A model generated the notes under the pieces. It was not told the DNA's origin, did not search any database, and worked only from the letters and a program-made list of their open reading frames with translations. DNA of 64,000 nt from Lutispora saccharofermentans (GTDB lineage Bacteria > Bacillota > Clostridia > Lutisporales > Lutisporaceae): the NCBI RefSeq assembly GCF_024363565.1, contig NZ_JAJEKE010000002.1, positions 248,001-312,000 on the forward strand. Reading direction: 5' to 3'. Position 1 is the first letter of the stretch. The number at the start of each line of letters is the position of its first letter. Made by a program: the position numbers and the translations under genes. Of the stretch, positions 1 through 8,524 are shown piece by piece.

Positions 1-1
1 G

Positions 2-526
2 CTTTCTGAGCTTATAAGCTATAAATTCAAGTATGAAGAGAATGAAATCTTAGGGCATCCCACCATGAATATTTCTACAATAAAAGGCGGGGTCAAGACC
101 AATGTGGTGCCCGACAAATGCAGTGTGACCATTGATATGAGGACAGTGCCGGGAATGCATCACGGTGACATAATAAAAGATTTTGAAAAGATGATAAGCA
201 AGCTGGCTTCCGACATCGATGATTTCAAGGCAGATATTAAAGTATTGAACGACAGGGCTGCAGTAGAAACAAAGGCATCCCATCCCTTTGTAAAGTTAGC
301 AGTGGATACTGTAAAGGAAGAATTCAATAAAGAGATTAAAGCAGCAGGTGTTAATTTTTATACCGATGCCTCCGTATTCCTGCCGGCAAAAGAGCTGCCC
401 TGCATATTCTATGGACCGGGGGATGCTAATATGGCCCATCAGCCTAACGAACATGTAACTGTAGACAGCCTTATGGAAGCGGTACATTTCTACTGCGCAA
501 TGATAGAGAGATATCTGGCTCTATGA
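2..526 (+). CDS. M20-family metallopeptidase, C-terminal part (ArgE/DapE-like deacylase)
   Basis: The frame is open from the window edge and ends at 526, so the N-terminal metal-binding half lies outside. What is seen is the dimerisation (lid) domain with the characteristic run GHPTMNISTIKGGVKTNVVP and DKCSVTIDMRTVPG, followed by the end of the catalytic domain. These peptidases remove acyl groups from amino acids such as acetylornithine or succinyl-diaminopimelate, or cleave short peptides, using two zinc ions. The substrate cannot be told from this half. The first internal ATG (65) lies inside the conserved motif and is not the start. Confidence 0.85.
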   Translation, partial: LSELISYKFKYEENEILGHPTMNISTIKGGVKTNVVPDKCSVTIDMRTVPGMHHGDIIKDFEKMISKLASDIDDFKADIKVLNDRAAVETKASHPFVKLAVDTVKEEFNKEIKAAGVNFYTDASVFLPAKELPCIFYGPGDANMAHQPNEHVTVDSLMEAVHFYCAMIERYLAL

Positions 527-575
527 ATCTAAACTCGCTTCAAAAACCCTATGGAGAGCAGCAGAGCCGGTAAAC

Positions 576-606
576 AAGAGCATGTGCGTTGAAGTACATG
601 CTCTTA
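576..606 (+). terminator. hairpin after the M20 peptidase gene
   Basis: A perfect 10-bp stem, AAGAGCATGT (576-585) with ACATGCTCTT (596-605), around a 10-base loop. It lies 50 bases after the stop codon. The following T-tract is poor, so termination would be weak or the hairpin may act as a transcript 3' end. Confidence 0.4.
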
Positions 607-678
607 AACTATATACAGCACCAGGATTTGTAATTTTCATGTGAACTATCAAGTGTTATAATATTTTGGGGTGGTAAT

Positions 679-2319
679 ATGGGAGTAACCGTTAGAGAAA
701 TTCTTCAGTCACAATATTTTTCGGATTACAGAGTATTAGCTGGGAAGGAAGCTTTGGATCTGAAAGCACAGGCCGTTGTTCTTTTTGATGCCCCCGATGG
801 ATACAAATGGTTTAAAGGCAAGGAATTCGTCATTACCTCGGGATATCTTTTCAAGGACAATACTGAGCTTTTCAAGGAAGTGATAATGCATCTTTTCAAG
901 CATAAATCCGCAGCATTAGGAGTAAAAACTCAAAGATATCTTAATGAGGTGCCTAAGGAAATCATCGATTTGTGCAACAGCCTGCCGCTGCCGCTCATCG
1001 ATATCCCCTATGATGTTCCTTGGATTGATGTCATAAATGCAGTGAACTCCATTGCCATGAATCGTTACATCAACAGGATCAACGATAGAAACCATAATAA
1101 TTCTCTCTTTGTAAATCCCCATAGCTTAAGCAAAAAAATAGAGCAGATCGGGATCAACCTGTCCCATGAGATCATGAGCCCTGTGTCAATCGTTGATATT
1201 ATGGATAAAAAGATATTTACATATCCTTCAACCTATAAGGTAAGAGGGGATTGTGTGCCATTTAGCCAGCACTATGATCTGCCTTTTAACTATCAGAAGG
1301 AGGTAATGTGCGACAACCTGAATATGTTCAGAATCAAGGATTTAAGCGGCAATAGCTGCTGCCCGTGGATAGTGGTGCCCATAACCCTAAGGGATATGAC
1401 CGTATCCAATCTTATAATATGGGAAGAGTGTGAGGCTATTGATTATTATGATATGTTTGCCCTTAGACTCAGCTATACGCTGCTTTTAAGCATTTATGAG
1501 CAAGCTTATTTCGCAACCTCCTTTGAGCGCAGATTTTATGATGATTTTATAAAATCCTTGATAAGCGGAGAACTGGACAGCAAGTCAAAAGTTATCAGAG
1601 CTCTGGCTAATTTTCAGCAATCCAGCCTGATGATTGATAACGGTTTTATTTGTATATGTATCAGGGCAGAAGGGGAAGAAGTATCCTTATATACAAATCG
1701 AGAGAAGATTTATCGATCCTTCCTTTTTGACTTGCCCAAGAAAAAGTGCATACTGGGCATAATAAATGATAGCACTATGGTTCTTTTATATGACATAAGT
1801 GATTTTAAGAAGGATATTATAAGAACATTAAAACTCAATTTGAAGAATATCCTGAAAGAATTGGAAGCAAATATACCCAATTATTATTTTAAAATAGGCA
1901 TAGGAGATCCGGAAAAGGATATATGCAATATGAAGAAAAGCTATATGGAGGCTCTAAAGGCAATCGAGATAGGCTCGTATATCTATCCCGATTCAAGGAT
2001 TGTGGCCTTTGAAGACCTTGGGCCCTTTGGACTGATCAGAGTAGAAAACATGCAGAGGAAAAGCTTCGGAAGCAATTTTAAAAATATATATCCTTTATTG
2101 GACGAGGAAAATGCAGAGGAATTGCTTGAGACCCTCAAAGCATTTTTGGAAAGTGAATCAAATTATAATATTGCAGCAAAAAAGCTATATCTTCATAGCA
2201 ATACCGTAAGATACAGGATTGGTAAGATACAGCAACTGTGCAATATTGACCTGGAGGATTCGACGGAGAGATTAAAGGTTGAAATCGCCTTGAAGTTTAT
2301 AAATATGGTGAAAAAGTAA
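679..2319 (+). CDS. PucR-family transcriptional regulator
   Basis: A 546-residue cytosolic DNA-binding regulator. Residues about 5-125 match the PucR N-terminal sensor domain (VTVREILQ..., then a segment about letting the cell 'know' purine or amino-acid status in known members). The C-terminal 60 residues form the PucR-type helix-turn-helix, NIAAKKLYLHSNTVRYRIGK, with the typical LEDSTERLKVEIALKF tail. Family members (PucR of Bacillus, AdeR, PtsJ-like proteins) control purine catabolism or amino-acid use. ATG at 679 follows GGGGTGG. It stands alone, between the M20 peptidase and a convergent toxin-antitoxin pair. The ligand is unknown; the nearby purine genes are suggestive but not proof. 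Confidence 0.9.
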   Translation: MGVTVREILQSQYFSDYRVLAGKEALDLKAQAVVLFDAPDGYKWFKGKEFVITSGYLFKDNTELFKEVIMHLFKHKSAALGVKTQRYLNEVPKEIIDLCNSLPLPLIDIPYDVPWIDVINAVNSIAMNRYINRINDRNHNNSLFVNPHSLSKKIEQIGINLSHEIMSPVSIVDIMDKKIFTYPSTYKVRGDCVPFSQHYDLPFNYQKEVMCDNLNMFRIKDLSGNSCCPWIVVPITLRDMTVSNLIIWEECEAIDYYDMFALRLSYTLLLSIYEQAYFATSFERRFYDDFIKSLISGELDSKSKVIRALANFQQSSLMIDNGFICICIRAEGEEVSLYTNREKIYRSFLFDLPKKKCILGIINDSTMVLLYDISDFKKDIIRTLKLNLKNILKELEANIPNYYFKIGIGDPEKDICNMKKSYMEALKAIEIGSYIYPDSRIVAFEDLGPFGLIRVENMQRKSFGSNFKNIYPLLDEENAEELLETLKAFLESESNYNIAAKKLYLHSNTVRYRIGKIQQLCNIDLEDSTERLKVEIALKFINMVKK

Positions 2320-2392
2320 GACTGTGATTTATATATCAACTACAACTCCGTACAGCCATGACGGATCATAGAAAGGAAGATTGGAGCAAAAA

Positions 2393-2431
2393 CAAAAGTA
2401 CTTTCTGCATTAGTTGTCCAAAGTGCTTTTG
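2393..2431. terminator. hairpin between convergent genes
   Basis: CAAAAGTACTTT (2393-2404) pairs with AAAGTGCTTTTG (2420-2431), one mismatch or wobble. It sits between convergent pucR and the toxin gene and could end transcription from both sides because each arm ends in a short T run. Confidence 0.45.
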
Positions 2432-2464
2432 CGTAATACAATATAAAGGTTGTTAGGTTTGTCG

Positions 2465-2728
2465 CTAGAATTCATAGTGAGACCACATGCTGATGATTTT
2501 TACTGTTTGCATGTCTTCAATGACCTCATAGACAAGCCGATGCTGGATATTGATTCTGCGGGAATATGCACCTTGTAAATCGCCTTGAAGCTTTTCGTAT
2601 GGCGGCGGCGATTGATAAGGATTTTTTCGTAAAATATCAATGAGTGCTTTGACTTTATTGTCAAGTTTGCCAGCTTTCAGCTTTGGTATATCTTTTAAAG
2701 TATTTTTATCATAAACGATGGAATACAT
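2465..2728 (-). CDS. yoeB: YoeB/Txe-family toxin (ribosome-dependent mRNA endonuclease)
   Basis: An 87-residue RelE-fold toxin, close to the usual 84-90. Residues known to matter in E. coli YoeB are present: the Glu of the YEKLQGDL segment, the Arg of the HRLVYEV segment and the C-terminal His-Tyr pair (WSHYEF). Family members cut mRNA at the ribosomal A site. The ATG at 2728 overlaps the antitoxin stop codon by one base (TAATG), so translation is coupled; a GTG two codons upstream is less likely. The antitoxin gene lies directly upstream in the same transcript. Confidence 0.9.
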   Translation of the reverse strand: MYSIVYDKNTLKDIPKLKAGKLDNKVKALIDILRKNPYQSPPPYEKLQGDLQGAYSRRINIQHRLVYEVIEDMQTVKIISMWSHYEF

Positions 2729-2976
2729 TACCACTCAACCTCGTTTTCAGAAATACATTCATCAATGGGTGTTTTTAAGCCTTCCATGATGCGTTCGCGC
2801 ATATTCGGAATGGAGCATAGATAAAGTGTTTCCATCAAGCCATTGTAATCATCTTCACTGATAATTACTGCATTTCCGTCTTTAGTGCTGATGTTGACAG
2901 GCTCATTATATTTTATTGTTTGTTCCAACATGTTAAACAGATTCTTTCTGAAATTAGTGATATTTGTATTAATCAT
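2728..2976 (-). CDS. yefM: YefM/Phd-family antitoxin
   Basis: An 82-residue antitoxin with the family N-terminal DNA-binding part (INTNITNFRKNLFNMLEQ) and the middle segment PVNISTKDGNAVIISEDDYN typical of YefM; the acidic C-terminus binds and neutralises the toxin. ATG at 2976 is chosen because GGAGGT (2984-2989) lies seven bases upstream; an ATG at 2991 would put that ribosome site inside the coding region. With the toxin it forms an autoregulated operon controlled by the operator at 3003-3048. Confidence 0.9.
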   Translation of the reverse strand: MINTNITNFRKNLFNMLEQTIKYNEPVNISTKDGNAVIISEDDYNGLMETLYLCSIPNMRERIMEGLKTPIDECISENEVEW

Positions 2977-3002
2977 GCGATATACCTCCAATCTATCTTA
3001 TA

Positions 3003-3048
3003 TGTACATTATAATGTACGCAAATGATATTGTCAATGTTAATGTACA
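3003..3048 (-). promoter_or_regulatory. yefM-yoeB promoter with overlapping TGTACA operator
   Basis: On the minus strand there is a perfect -35 TTGACA (3036-3031), a 17-base spacer and a perfect -10 TATAAT (3013-3008). The -10 is the centre of a perfect 16-bp palindrome, GTACATTATAATGTAC (3004-3019). A further TGTACA lies at 3043-3048. In E. coli the YefM repressor recognises palindromes with TGTACA cores, so this looks like the same operator logic: repressor bound here would cover the -10 element. The distance to the start codon is about 25 bases. Confidence 0.85.
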
Positions 3049-3069
3049 TTTTTGCTTTGAATATAAAAT

Positions 3070-3954
3070 TTACTTTAGTACATTGACAAACTCCTGTGAC
3101 GCTGCGGGGAGAGGTATATTTTTGTGTATCAGCAGCCCCAGGTATCTGGGGCTTATATTTTCTTTGAGATTTATCTGAAACAGGCTGCCTTCATCCATGG
3201 CAAGGGAGGCGGCTTCTTTTGTCACATAGGATATGCCGAGGCCTATCTTTGCCATATCTATAAGCAGGTCTACACTGGACAATTCGATTTCCGGCTTTAC
3301 ATTCAGGCCGTGCTGCTGAAACAGCTTATCGAAAAAAACTCTTGTATTGGTGTTTTTTTCTAAAGCCAGCAAAGGGTATCTTGAAAGCTCCGCCAGAGAT
3401 ATAGTCTTTCCCTTCAGTTTTTCATACTTTTTCCCTGCCGTAAAAATATCATCGACCTGCTTCAGTATCCGGACTTCAAAATTCTTATATTCGCTTTCCT
3501 CATCTATATTCACCACTGCCAAATCGACTTCGCCCTTTTGCAAAAGGCTTGTGCACACCGGGGAGGTTCTGTTTATTATATGGATTTTGATATTGGGGTA
3601 CAGGACGTTGTATTTTTCTATATAAGGCAGCAGGAAGTGCCGGCATATGGTGTCGCTGGCGCCTATCTTGACTTCTCCTTCCTTAAGATTCTGCATTTCG
3701 TCCAAAAGCCGCTCCCCTTTGGAAAAAAGGTTGACGGCTTGCTCCACATATGCAAAAAGCTTTTCTCCCTCTGCAGAAAGCCTTATATTTTTTGTATTTC
3801 TTATGAAAAGCCTACTGCCCAGCTTCGCTTCAAGAGTTTTTATGGATTGGCTCACCGCGGATTGGGAAATATAAAGCTTGGAGGCAGCTTCTGAAAAGCT
3901 TTTGTATCTGCCCACATAGTAAAAAACCTTGTAAAGCTCGAAATTGACATCCAT
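3070..3954 (-). CDS. LysR-family transcriptional regulator
   Basis: 294 residues, the normal LysR length. The N-terminal winged helix-turn-helix is clear (FYYVGRYKSFSEAASKLYIS then SQSAVSQSIKTLEAKLG), followed by a periplasmic-binding-like effector domain from about residue 90. The start ATG at 3954 has TAAGGAGGAC about six bases upstream. It is transcribed divergently from purL, with a 376-bp gap filled mostly by a repeat (A1), so it need not regulate purL. The effector is unknown; sequence flavour is that of CysL/CbbR-like clostridial LysR proteins. Confidence 0.88.
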   Translation of the reverse strand: MDVNFELYKVFYYVGRYKSFSEAASKLYISQSAVSQSIKTLEAKLGSRLFIRNTKNIRLSAEGEKLFAYVEQAVNLFSKGERLLDEMQNLKEGEVKIGASDTICRHFLLPYIEKYNVLYPNIKIHIINRTSPVCTSLLQKGEVDLAVVNIDEESEYKNFEVRILKQVDDIFTAGKKYEKLKGKTISLAELSRYPLLALEKNTNTRVFFDKLFQQHGLNVKPEIELSSVDLLIDMAKIGLGISYVTKEAASLAMDEGSLFQINLKENISPRYLGLLIHKNIPLPAASQEFVNVLK

Positions 3955-4089
3955 ATATAAGTCCTCCTTATAAATAACATTAGAAACATTAATTATTATA
4001 ATTAATAATACTATGCTAAACTTTAATTGTAAAGCACTGAAAACTCGAAGCTTTTAATAGACAAAACTTGATTTTACTGAATAAACTCT
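3955..4089. other. AT-rich divergent regulatory gap
   Basis: Between the LysR gene and repeat A1. Contains the LysR ribosome site and an AT-rich stretch with near-palindromic ATTATTATAATTAATAAT around 3992-4009, a plausible operator or promoter for the LysR gene. Nothing else is recognised. Confidence 0.4.
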
Positions 4090-4262
4090 GTTGTGCTGGC
4101 TGATAACGATTGCAGAGCTTCGGGACTAAGACTTTGTAAGCTTGCATAGGGTTGCATCAAAACTAACAAACTCTAAGCCCCTTCACAATGCACTCTTATA
4201 TCAGCCAGCACAACTAAGGTGAATTGCTCCGCAGAAGCAAGAGAAGATGCCCCGGGGCAAGA
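4090..4262. mobile_element. palindromic repeat A, copy 1 (non-coding, MITE-like)
   Basis: Ends are a perfect 16-bp inverted repeat, GTTGTGCTGGCTGATA (4090-4105) and its complement (4199-4214). Inside are segments shared with copies at 25826 and 37588 (CTTAGAG..., ATGCAAGCTTACAAAGTC, GCAATCGTTATCAG). This copy has lost the left part of the central stem-loop. A 3' extension with the palindrome TGCCCCGGGGCA (about 4248-4259) also follows copy 2. No coding capacity. It lies just upstream of purL and is probably part of its leader or spacer. Confidence 0.75.
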
Positions 4263-4330
4263 TTGAATTAAAGTTATTATGGTAAAAACAAAACTTAAAT
4301 AGGATAAATATAAATGGGAGTGAAATATAT

Positions 4331-7300
4331 ATGAACAATGTAAGACGAATATTCGTGGAGAAAAAGCCTGATTTTGCAGTAGAGGCAAAATCCCTTCTGG
4401 CAGATTTAAAGGAGAATCTGGGAATAAAAGGACTTGAAGCTTTAAGGATAATAAGAAGATACGATGTAGAGGGCATAAGCGATGCGGCTTATGAAAAGGC
4501 CAGAAACACTATCTTTTCCGAACCGCCTATAGATTTCGTATATGATGAAGAATTGAAGATCGATGAAAAGGATGAAGTATTCGGAGTGGAGTATTTGCCC
4601 GGCCAATACGACCAGAGGGCTGACTCGGCTGCTCAATGTCTTCAGATAATAAGCATAAAAGACAAGCCGGTCGTCAGAACTGCCAACATTATAGTGCTGA
4701 AAGGGAGCATATCCGAGCAGGAACTTTCAAGAATCAAATCCTATTATATAAATCCTGTTGAGATGAGAGAGGCGGCTCTCGGGAAATTCAGCAGCCTGGT
4801 ATCTGAGGCTCAAATTCCTGAAAACGTTATGGTTTTAGAGGGCTTTATCGACGAAACAGCCGAAGGGCTTAAAGCTTTGCAAAGCAGGCTTGGCCTGGCC
4901 ATGAGCCTTGAAGATCTGGCTTTTTGTCAGGACTATTTCAAAAAAACTGAGAAAAGGAACCCTACTATTACTGAGATAAGGGTTATTGATACCTATTGGT
5001 CCGATCACTGCAGACATACCACCTTTGACACAATAATCGATGAGGTTGCTATTGATGAGGGTAAATACAAAGATGTGATCCAAAAAGCCTTTGGGCTTTA
5101 TTCGGAAGGAAGAAGCTTTGTATATCAAGAAAAGAAGAAAGAAATATGCCTTATGGATATGGCCCAGATGGCTATGAAAGAGATGAGAAAGAGAGGCCAG
5201 CTGGAGGATTTGGAAATATCCGATGAAATAAATGCTGCCAGCATCGAAGTGGAAGCAGAGGTTGAAGGCAAGACGGAAAAATGGCTGGTCATGTTCAAAA
5301 ATGAGACACACAACCATCCCACCGAGATAGAGCCTTTCGGCGGGGCTGCCACATGCTTGGGCGGCGCCATAAGGGACCCTCTCTCAGGAAGGTCTTATGT
5401 TTATGGAGCTATGAGGATCAGCGGAAGCGGTGATCCAAGGACTCCTGTAGCCGATACTATAACAGGCAAGTTGCCCCAGAGAAAGATAACTACAGGCGCA
5501 GCGGCGGGCTACAGCTCCTATGGCAATCAGATAGGCCTGGCAGCAGGGCAGATAGCAGAGGTTTACCATGAAGGCTTCGTTGCCAAGAGGATGGAATTAG
5601 GAGCTGTGGTTGGAGCGGCTCCCAAGTCTAATGTCGTAAGGAAGGCTCCTTCTCCCGGCGATGTTGTGATCTTATTGGGAGGAAGGACCGGCAGAGACGG
5701 CTGCGGGGGAGCTACAGGCTCTTCAAAGGAGCATGACGAGAAATCCCTTGAAACCAGCGGAGCTGAGGTGCAAAAAGGGAACGCGCCTACAGAGAGAAAA
5801 ATACAAAGACTTTTCAGAGATCCAAGGGTAAGCACTATGATAAAGAAGTGCAACGATTTCGGCGCAGGCGGAGTATCGGTGGCTATCGGAGAATTGGCGG
5901 ACGGACTCCATATAAATCTTGATGCGGTGCCGAAAAAGTATGAAGGCCTGGATGGAACTGAGCTGGCTATATCCGAGTCCCAGGAGCGAATGGCGGTTGT
6001 CATAAGCCCCGAGAATGAAAAGGAGTTTATCCGGATGGCGGTTGAAGAAAATCTGGAAGCCGTTGTGGTGGCTCATGTGACTGATGAAAACAGGCTGACC
6101 ATGATGTGGAGAAACAATCCCATAGTGGATATCAGCAGAGAGTTTTTAGATACCAACGGCATAAGGCAGAAGACCAATGTAAGAGTAGCAATGCCTCAAG
6201 GAGGAGATATTTTCAGCGGCAGAAAAGCCGATGTTTCAGATATGAAAAAAGCCTGGCTGGAGAATTTGGAGGATTTGAACGTATGCAGCCAAAAAGGGCT
6301 CGTGGAGAAATTTGACTCTACGGTTGGCTCCAATACTGTTTTGATGCCCTTTGGAGGAAAGCATCAGGCGACGCCCAGCGAAGGGCTTTTGATGAAGCTT
6401 CCTGTACTGAGCGGAAATACAAGCACCGGGACGGTAATGACCTATGGCTACAATCCCTATATCTCAAGCTGGAGCCCTTTCCATGGCGCCATATATGCTG
6501 TAGTCCATGCCGTATCAAAGGTTGTAGCAATGGGCGGAGATTATAGGAGGGTCAGATTGACCCTTCAGGAGTATTTCGAAAAGCTAGGCAAGGATGAGGA
6601 GAAATGGGGAAAGCCCTTCTCAGCTCTATTAGGAGCCTATATGGCTCAAAAGCATCTGGGAATACCGGCTATAGGAGGCAAGGACAGCATGTCCGGAACC
6701 TTCCTGGATTTGAACGTGCCTCCTACTTTGGTAGCTTTCGCGCTGGCTCCTATGAATGTAGAGCATGCAGTGTCCCAGGAATTCAAGGGCAATCGCAGCC
6801 AAATTGTGTTATTGCCTGTGAAAAGGGACGAAAATGGCTTGCCGGATTTTGAAAGCTTAAAAGAAACCTATGATAGAGTCCATGAATTGGTCAAAGCGGG
6901 TCATGTGCTTTCTGCTTCCACTGTAAAAGAAGGCGGTGCTGCCGCTGCAGTGACTAAAATGTGCTTCGGAAATAGAATAGGTATGAAAGTTTTTGGGAAT
7001 TATGATTACGAAAAGCTTTTTGCAACCGATTTTGGCTCTTTGATATTGGAATTAGGAGCGGAAGCTGATTTATCCGAGCTATTGCCGGGCATTTCACACA
7101 TCCGCCTGGGTGAAACATGGAACAAAGAGATAATAGATATAGATGGCATAGAAATAGAACTGGCAGAAGCTCATGACCGCTGGAGCAGACCTTTGGAATC
7201 TATATTCCCGGCTAAGGCGGAAAAAGCAGATAGTGTATTTGAAGTGGAATACAAAGAGAGAAATACTCAAAAGCCGGTCATAAAGTCTCCGGCACCCAGA

Positions 7301-8092
7301 GTTCTGATACCTGTATTTCCGGGCACCAATTGCGAGTATGATACCGCAAGAGCTTTTGAAGATGCCAAAGCCAAAGCGGACATAATGGTGATAAAGAATA
7401 TTACTCCAAAGGATATTGAGGAATCGGTAAAAGAATTGGCCAAGAGGATAAGGGCTTCTCAGATACTGGCATTCCCCGGAGGCTTCAGCGGAGGGGATGA
7501 GCCTGACGGCTCCGGTAAATTTATTGCGGCAGTATTCAGGAATGATTACGTGAAGGAAGCCGTCATGGAGCTTTTAAACAACCGGGACGGCTTGATAATA
7601 GGAATATGCAATGGATTCCAGGCCCTCATAAAGCTGGGACTCTTGCCCTACGGCGAGATAAGGGATATTGACGAGAGCAGTCCGACTCTGACCTATAATA
7701 AAATAGGACGCCATGTATCTCAGCTGGTAAGCACAAAGGTGACCTCAACCTTATCGCCATGGTTTGCCTATTCTAACGTAGGAGATATTCATACAATACC
7801 TGTGTCTCATGGAGAAGGCAGATTTGTAGGCGATGAGGAGCTGATGAAGGAACTGGCAAGAAAAGGCCAGGTAGCAGCTCAATATGTGGATGAAGAGGGA
7901 CGCCCCTCAGCGGAATTCCCTCATAACCCCAACGGTTCTGCTAACGCAATAGAGGCCATAACCAGCCCGGACGGCAGAATCCTCGGCAAGATGGCTCATT
8001 CTGAGAGAGTGGCGAAATATGTATATAAAAATGTGCCGGGAAATAAGGAACAAAGCATATTCAGAGCCGGAGTAGATTACTTCTCCAAATAA
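4331..8092 (+). CDS. purL: Phosphoribosylformylglycinamidine (FGAM) synthase, single-chain
   Basis: 1253 residues: the long PurL form that carries both the ATP-dependent synthase and its own glutaminase, so separate PurS and PurQ are not needed. It converts FGAR, glutamine and ATP to FGAM, step 4 of purine synthesis, in the cytosol. Visible motifs are DTYWSDHCRHTTF (about 220), FKNETHNHPTEIEPFGG (about 322), GGKDSMSGTF in the second half, then the amidotransferase: PGTNCEYDTARAF (about 997), the Cys of GICNGFQA (about 1092) and SHGEGRF (about 1158). The length fits the clostridial subtype rather than the proteobacterial 1295-residue one. ATG at 4331 follows GGGAGTG. Confidence 0.97.
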   Translation: MNNVRRIFVEKKPDFAVEAKSLLADLKENLGIKGLEALRIIRRYDVEGISDAAYEKARNTIFSEPPIDFVYDEELKIDEKDEVFGVEYLPGQYDQRADSAAQCLQIISIKDKPVVRTANIIVLKGSISEQELSRIKSYYINPVEMREAALGKFSSLVSEAQIPENVMVLEGFIDETAEGLKALQSRLGLAMSLEDLAFCQDYFKKTEKRNPTITEIRVIDTYWSDHCRHTTFDTIIDEVAIDEGKYKDVIQKAFGLYSEGRSFVYQEKKKEICLMDMAQMAMKEMRKRGQLEDLEISDEINAASIEVEAEVEGKTEKWLVMFKNETHNHPTEIEPFGGAATCLGGAIRDPLSGRSYVYGAMRISGSGDPRTPVADTITGKLPQRKITTGAAAGYSSYGNQIGLAAGQIAEVYHEGFVAKRMELGAVVGAAPKSNVVRKAPSPGDVVILLGGRTGRDGCGGATGSSKEHDEKSLETSGAEVQKGNAPTERKIQRLFRDPRVSTMIKKCNDFGAGGVSVAIGELADGLHINLDAVPKKYEGLDGTELAISESQERMAVVISPENEKEFIRMAVEENLEAVVVAHVTDENRLTMMWRNNPIVDISREFLDTNGIRQKTNVRVAMPQGGDIFSGRKADVSDMKKAWLENLEDLNVCSQKGLVEKFDSTVGSNTVLMPFGGKHQATPSEGLLMKLPVLSGNTSTGTVMTYGYNPYISSWSPFHGAIYAVVHAVSKVVAMGGDYRRVRLTLQEYFEKLGKDEEKWGKPFSALLGAYMAQKHLGIPAIGGKDSMSGTFLDLNVPPTLVAFALAPMNVEHAVSQEFKGNRSQIVLLPVKRDENGLPDFESLKETYDRVHELVKAGHVLSASTVKEGGAAAAVTKMCFGNRIGMKVFGNYDYEKLFATDFGSLILELGAEADLSELLPGISHIRLGETWNKEIIDIDGIEIELAEAHDRWSRPLESIFPAKAEKADSVFEVEYKERNTQKPVIKSPAPRVLIPVFPGTNCEYDTARAFEDAKAKADIMVIKNITPKDIEESVKELAKRIRASQILAFPGGFSGGDEPDGSGKFIAAVFRNDYVKEAVMELLNNRDGLIIGICNGFQALIKLGLLPYGEIRDIDESSPTLTYNKIGRHVSQLVSTKVTSTLSPWFAYSNVGDIHTIPVSHGEGRFVGDEELMKELARKGQVAAQYVDEEGRPSAEFPHNPNGSANAIEAITSPDGRILGKMAHSERVAKYVYKNVPGNKEQSIFRAGVDYFSK

Positions 8093-8303
8093 TGATTTTA
8101 CGAGGATACGGGGAACGCGGATTCACACGGATATCACGGAGGGGAATGAGGAGTGAGGAGCTTTCGCAATCGTTATCAGTCAGGACAACAGGTGAAAGTA
8201 AGCTTATTGCATAAAAAGCGAATAATAAACATAGAAATGATGAACATAGTTCGTGTTTAAATGTACTAAATAACAAATTAATGATAAATAGTTCGAAAAA
8301 AGC
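8093..8303. repeat. gap with B-type and A-type repeat fragments
   Basis: Directly after purL comes TGATTTTAC, which also starts several other repeat blocks here, then a B-family arm (CGGGGAACGCGGATT..., 8110-8140). Bases 8166-8189 match the right terminal end of repeat A (GCAATCGTTATCAGTCAG...), without its left end: a fragment. The rest is AT-rich with no gene. Confidence 0.6.
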
Positions 8304-8333
8304 TTGACGGCTTGTTCAATTATATGATAGTAT
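8304..8333 (+). promoter_or_regulatory. candidate promoter for the riboswitch-permease transcript
   Basis: TTGACG (8304-8309), an 18-base gap and TAGTAT (8328-8333) lie about 30 bases before the aptamer. The -10 match is imperfect, so the exact start is uncertain. Confidence 0.4.
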
Positions 8334-8365
8334 TAATTTGTCGATAAAACTTATATCGCATTGAA

Positions 8366-8438
8366 TTACTCATATAATATCGGGAATATGGCCCGAAAGT
8401 TTCTACCAAACAGCCGTAAATTGTTTGACTATGAGTGA
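8366..8438 (+). ncRNA. Purine riboswitch aptamer, guanine class
   Basis: Three-way-junction consensus is intact: P1 TTACTCATA (8366-8374) pairs with TATGAGTGA (8430-8438); the core has ATATAAT, GGGAATATGGCCC, GTTTCTACC and CCGTAAA, with kissing loops. The base that reads the ligand, in GACTAT before P1, is C (8429); C selects guanine or hypoxanthine, whereas adenine switches have U. It controls the permease that follows. Confidence 0.96.
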
Positions 8439-8494
8439 AATGTACGATCCATGTTTTTTTGGATGGGTTTCACCGCCCATCCATTTTATTTTTG
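8435..8494 (+). terminator. riboswitch expression platform (terminator/antiterminator)
   Basis: Terminator stem TGGATGGG (8460-8467) with CCCATCCA (8476-8483), then TTTTATTTTT. The alternative fold pairs GTGAAA (8435-8440, part of the P1 3' arm) with TTTCAC (8468-8473) and ATCCA (8447-8451) with TGGAT (8460-8464), which breaks the terminator. Guanine binding would stabilise P1, allow the terminator and turn the permease off. Confidence 0.88.
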
Positions 8495-8524
8495 TCACAC
8501 AATAACGGAAAGGGGAATAATATC

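Noticed and set aside
4215-4330. Purine riboswitch or PurR box ahead of purL
   Set aside because: The aptamer core words (ATATAAT, TTTCTACC, CCGTAAA) are absent and no PurR-box consensus was recognised.
8435-8524. An in-frame ATG at 8435 that would lengthen the purine permease by 30 residues
   Set aside because: It lies in the riboswitch P1 helix, has no ribosome site and the extra residues do not resemble the family; TTG 8525 has both.
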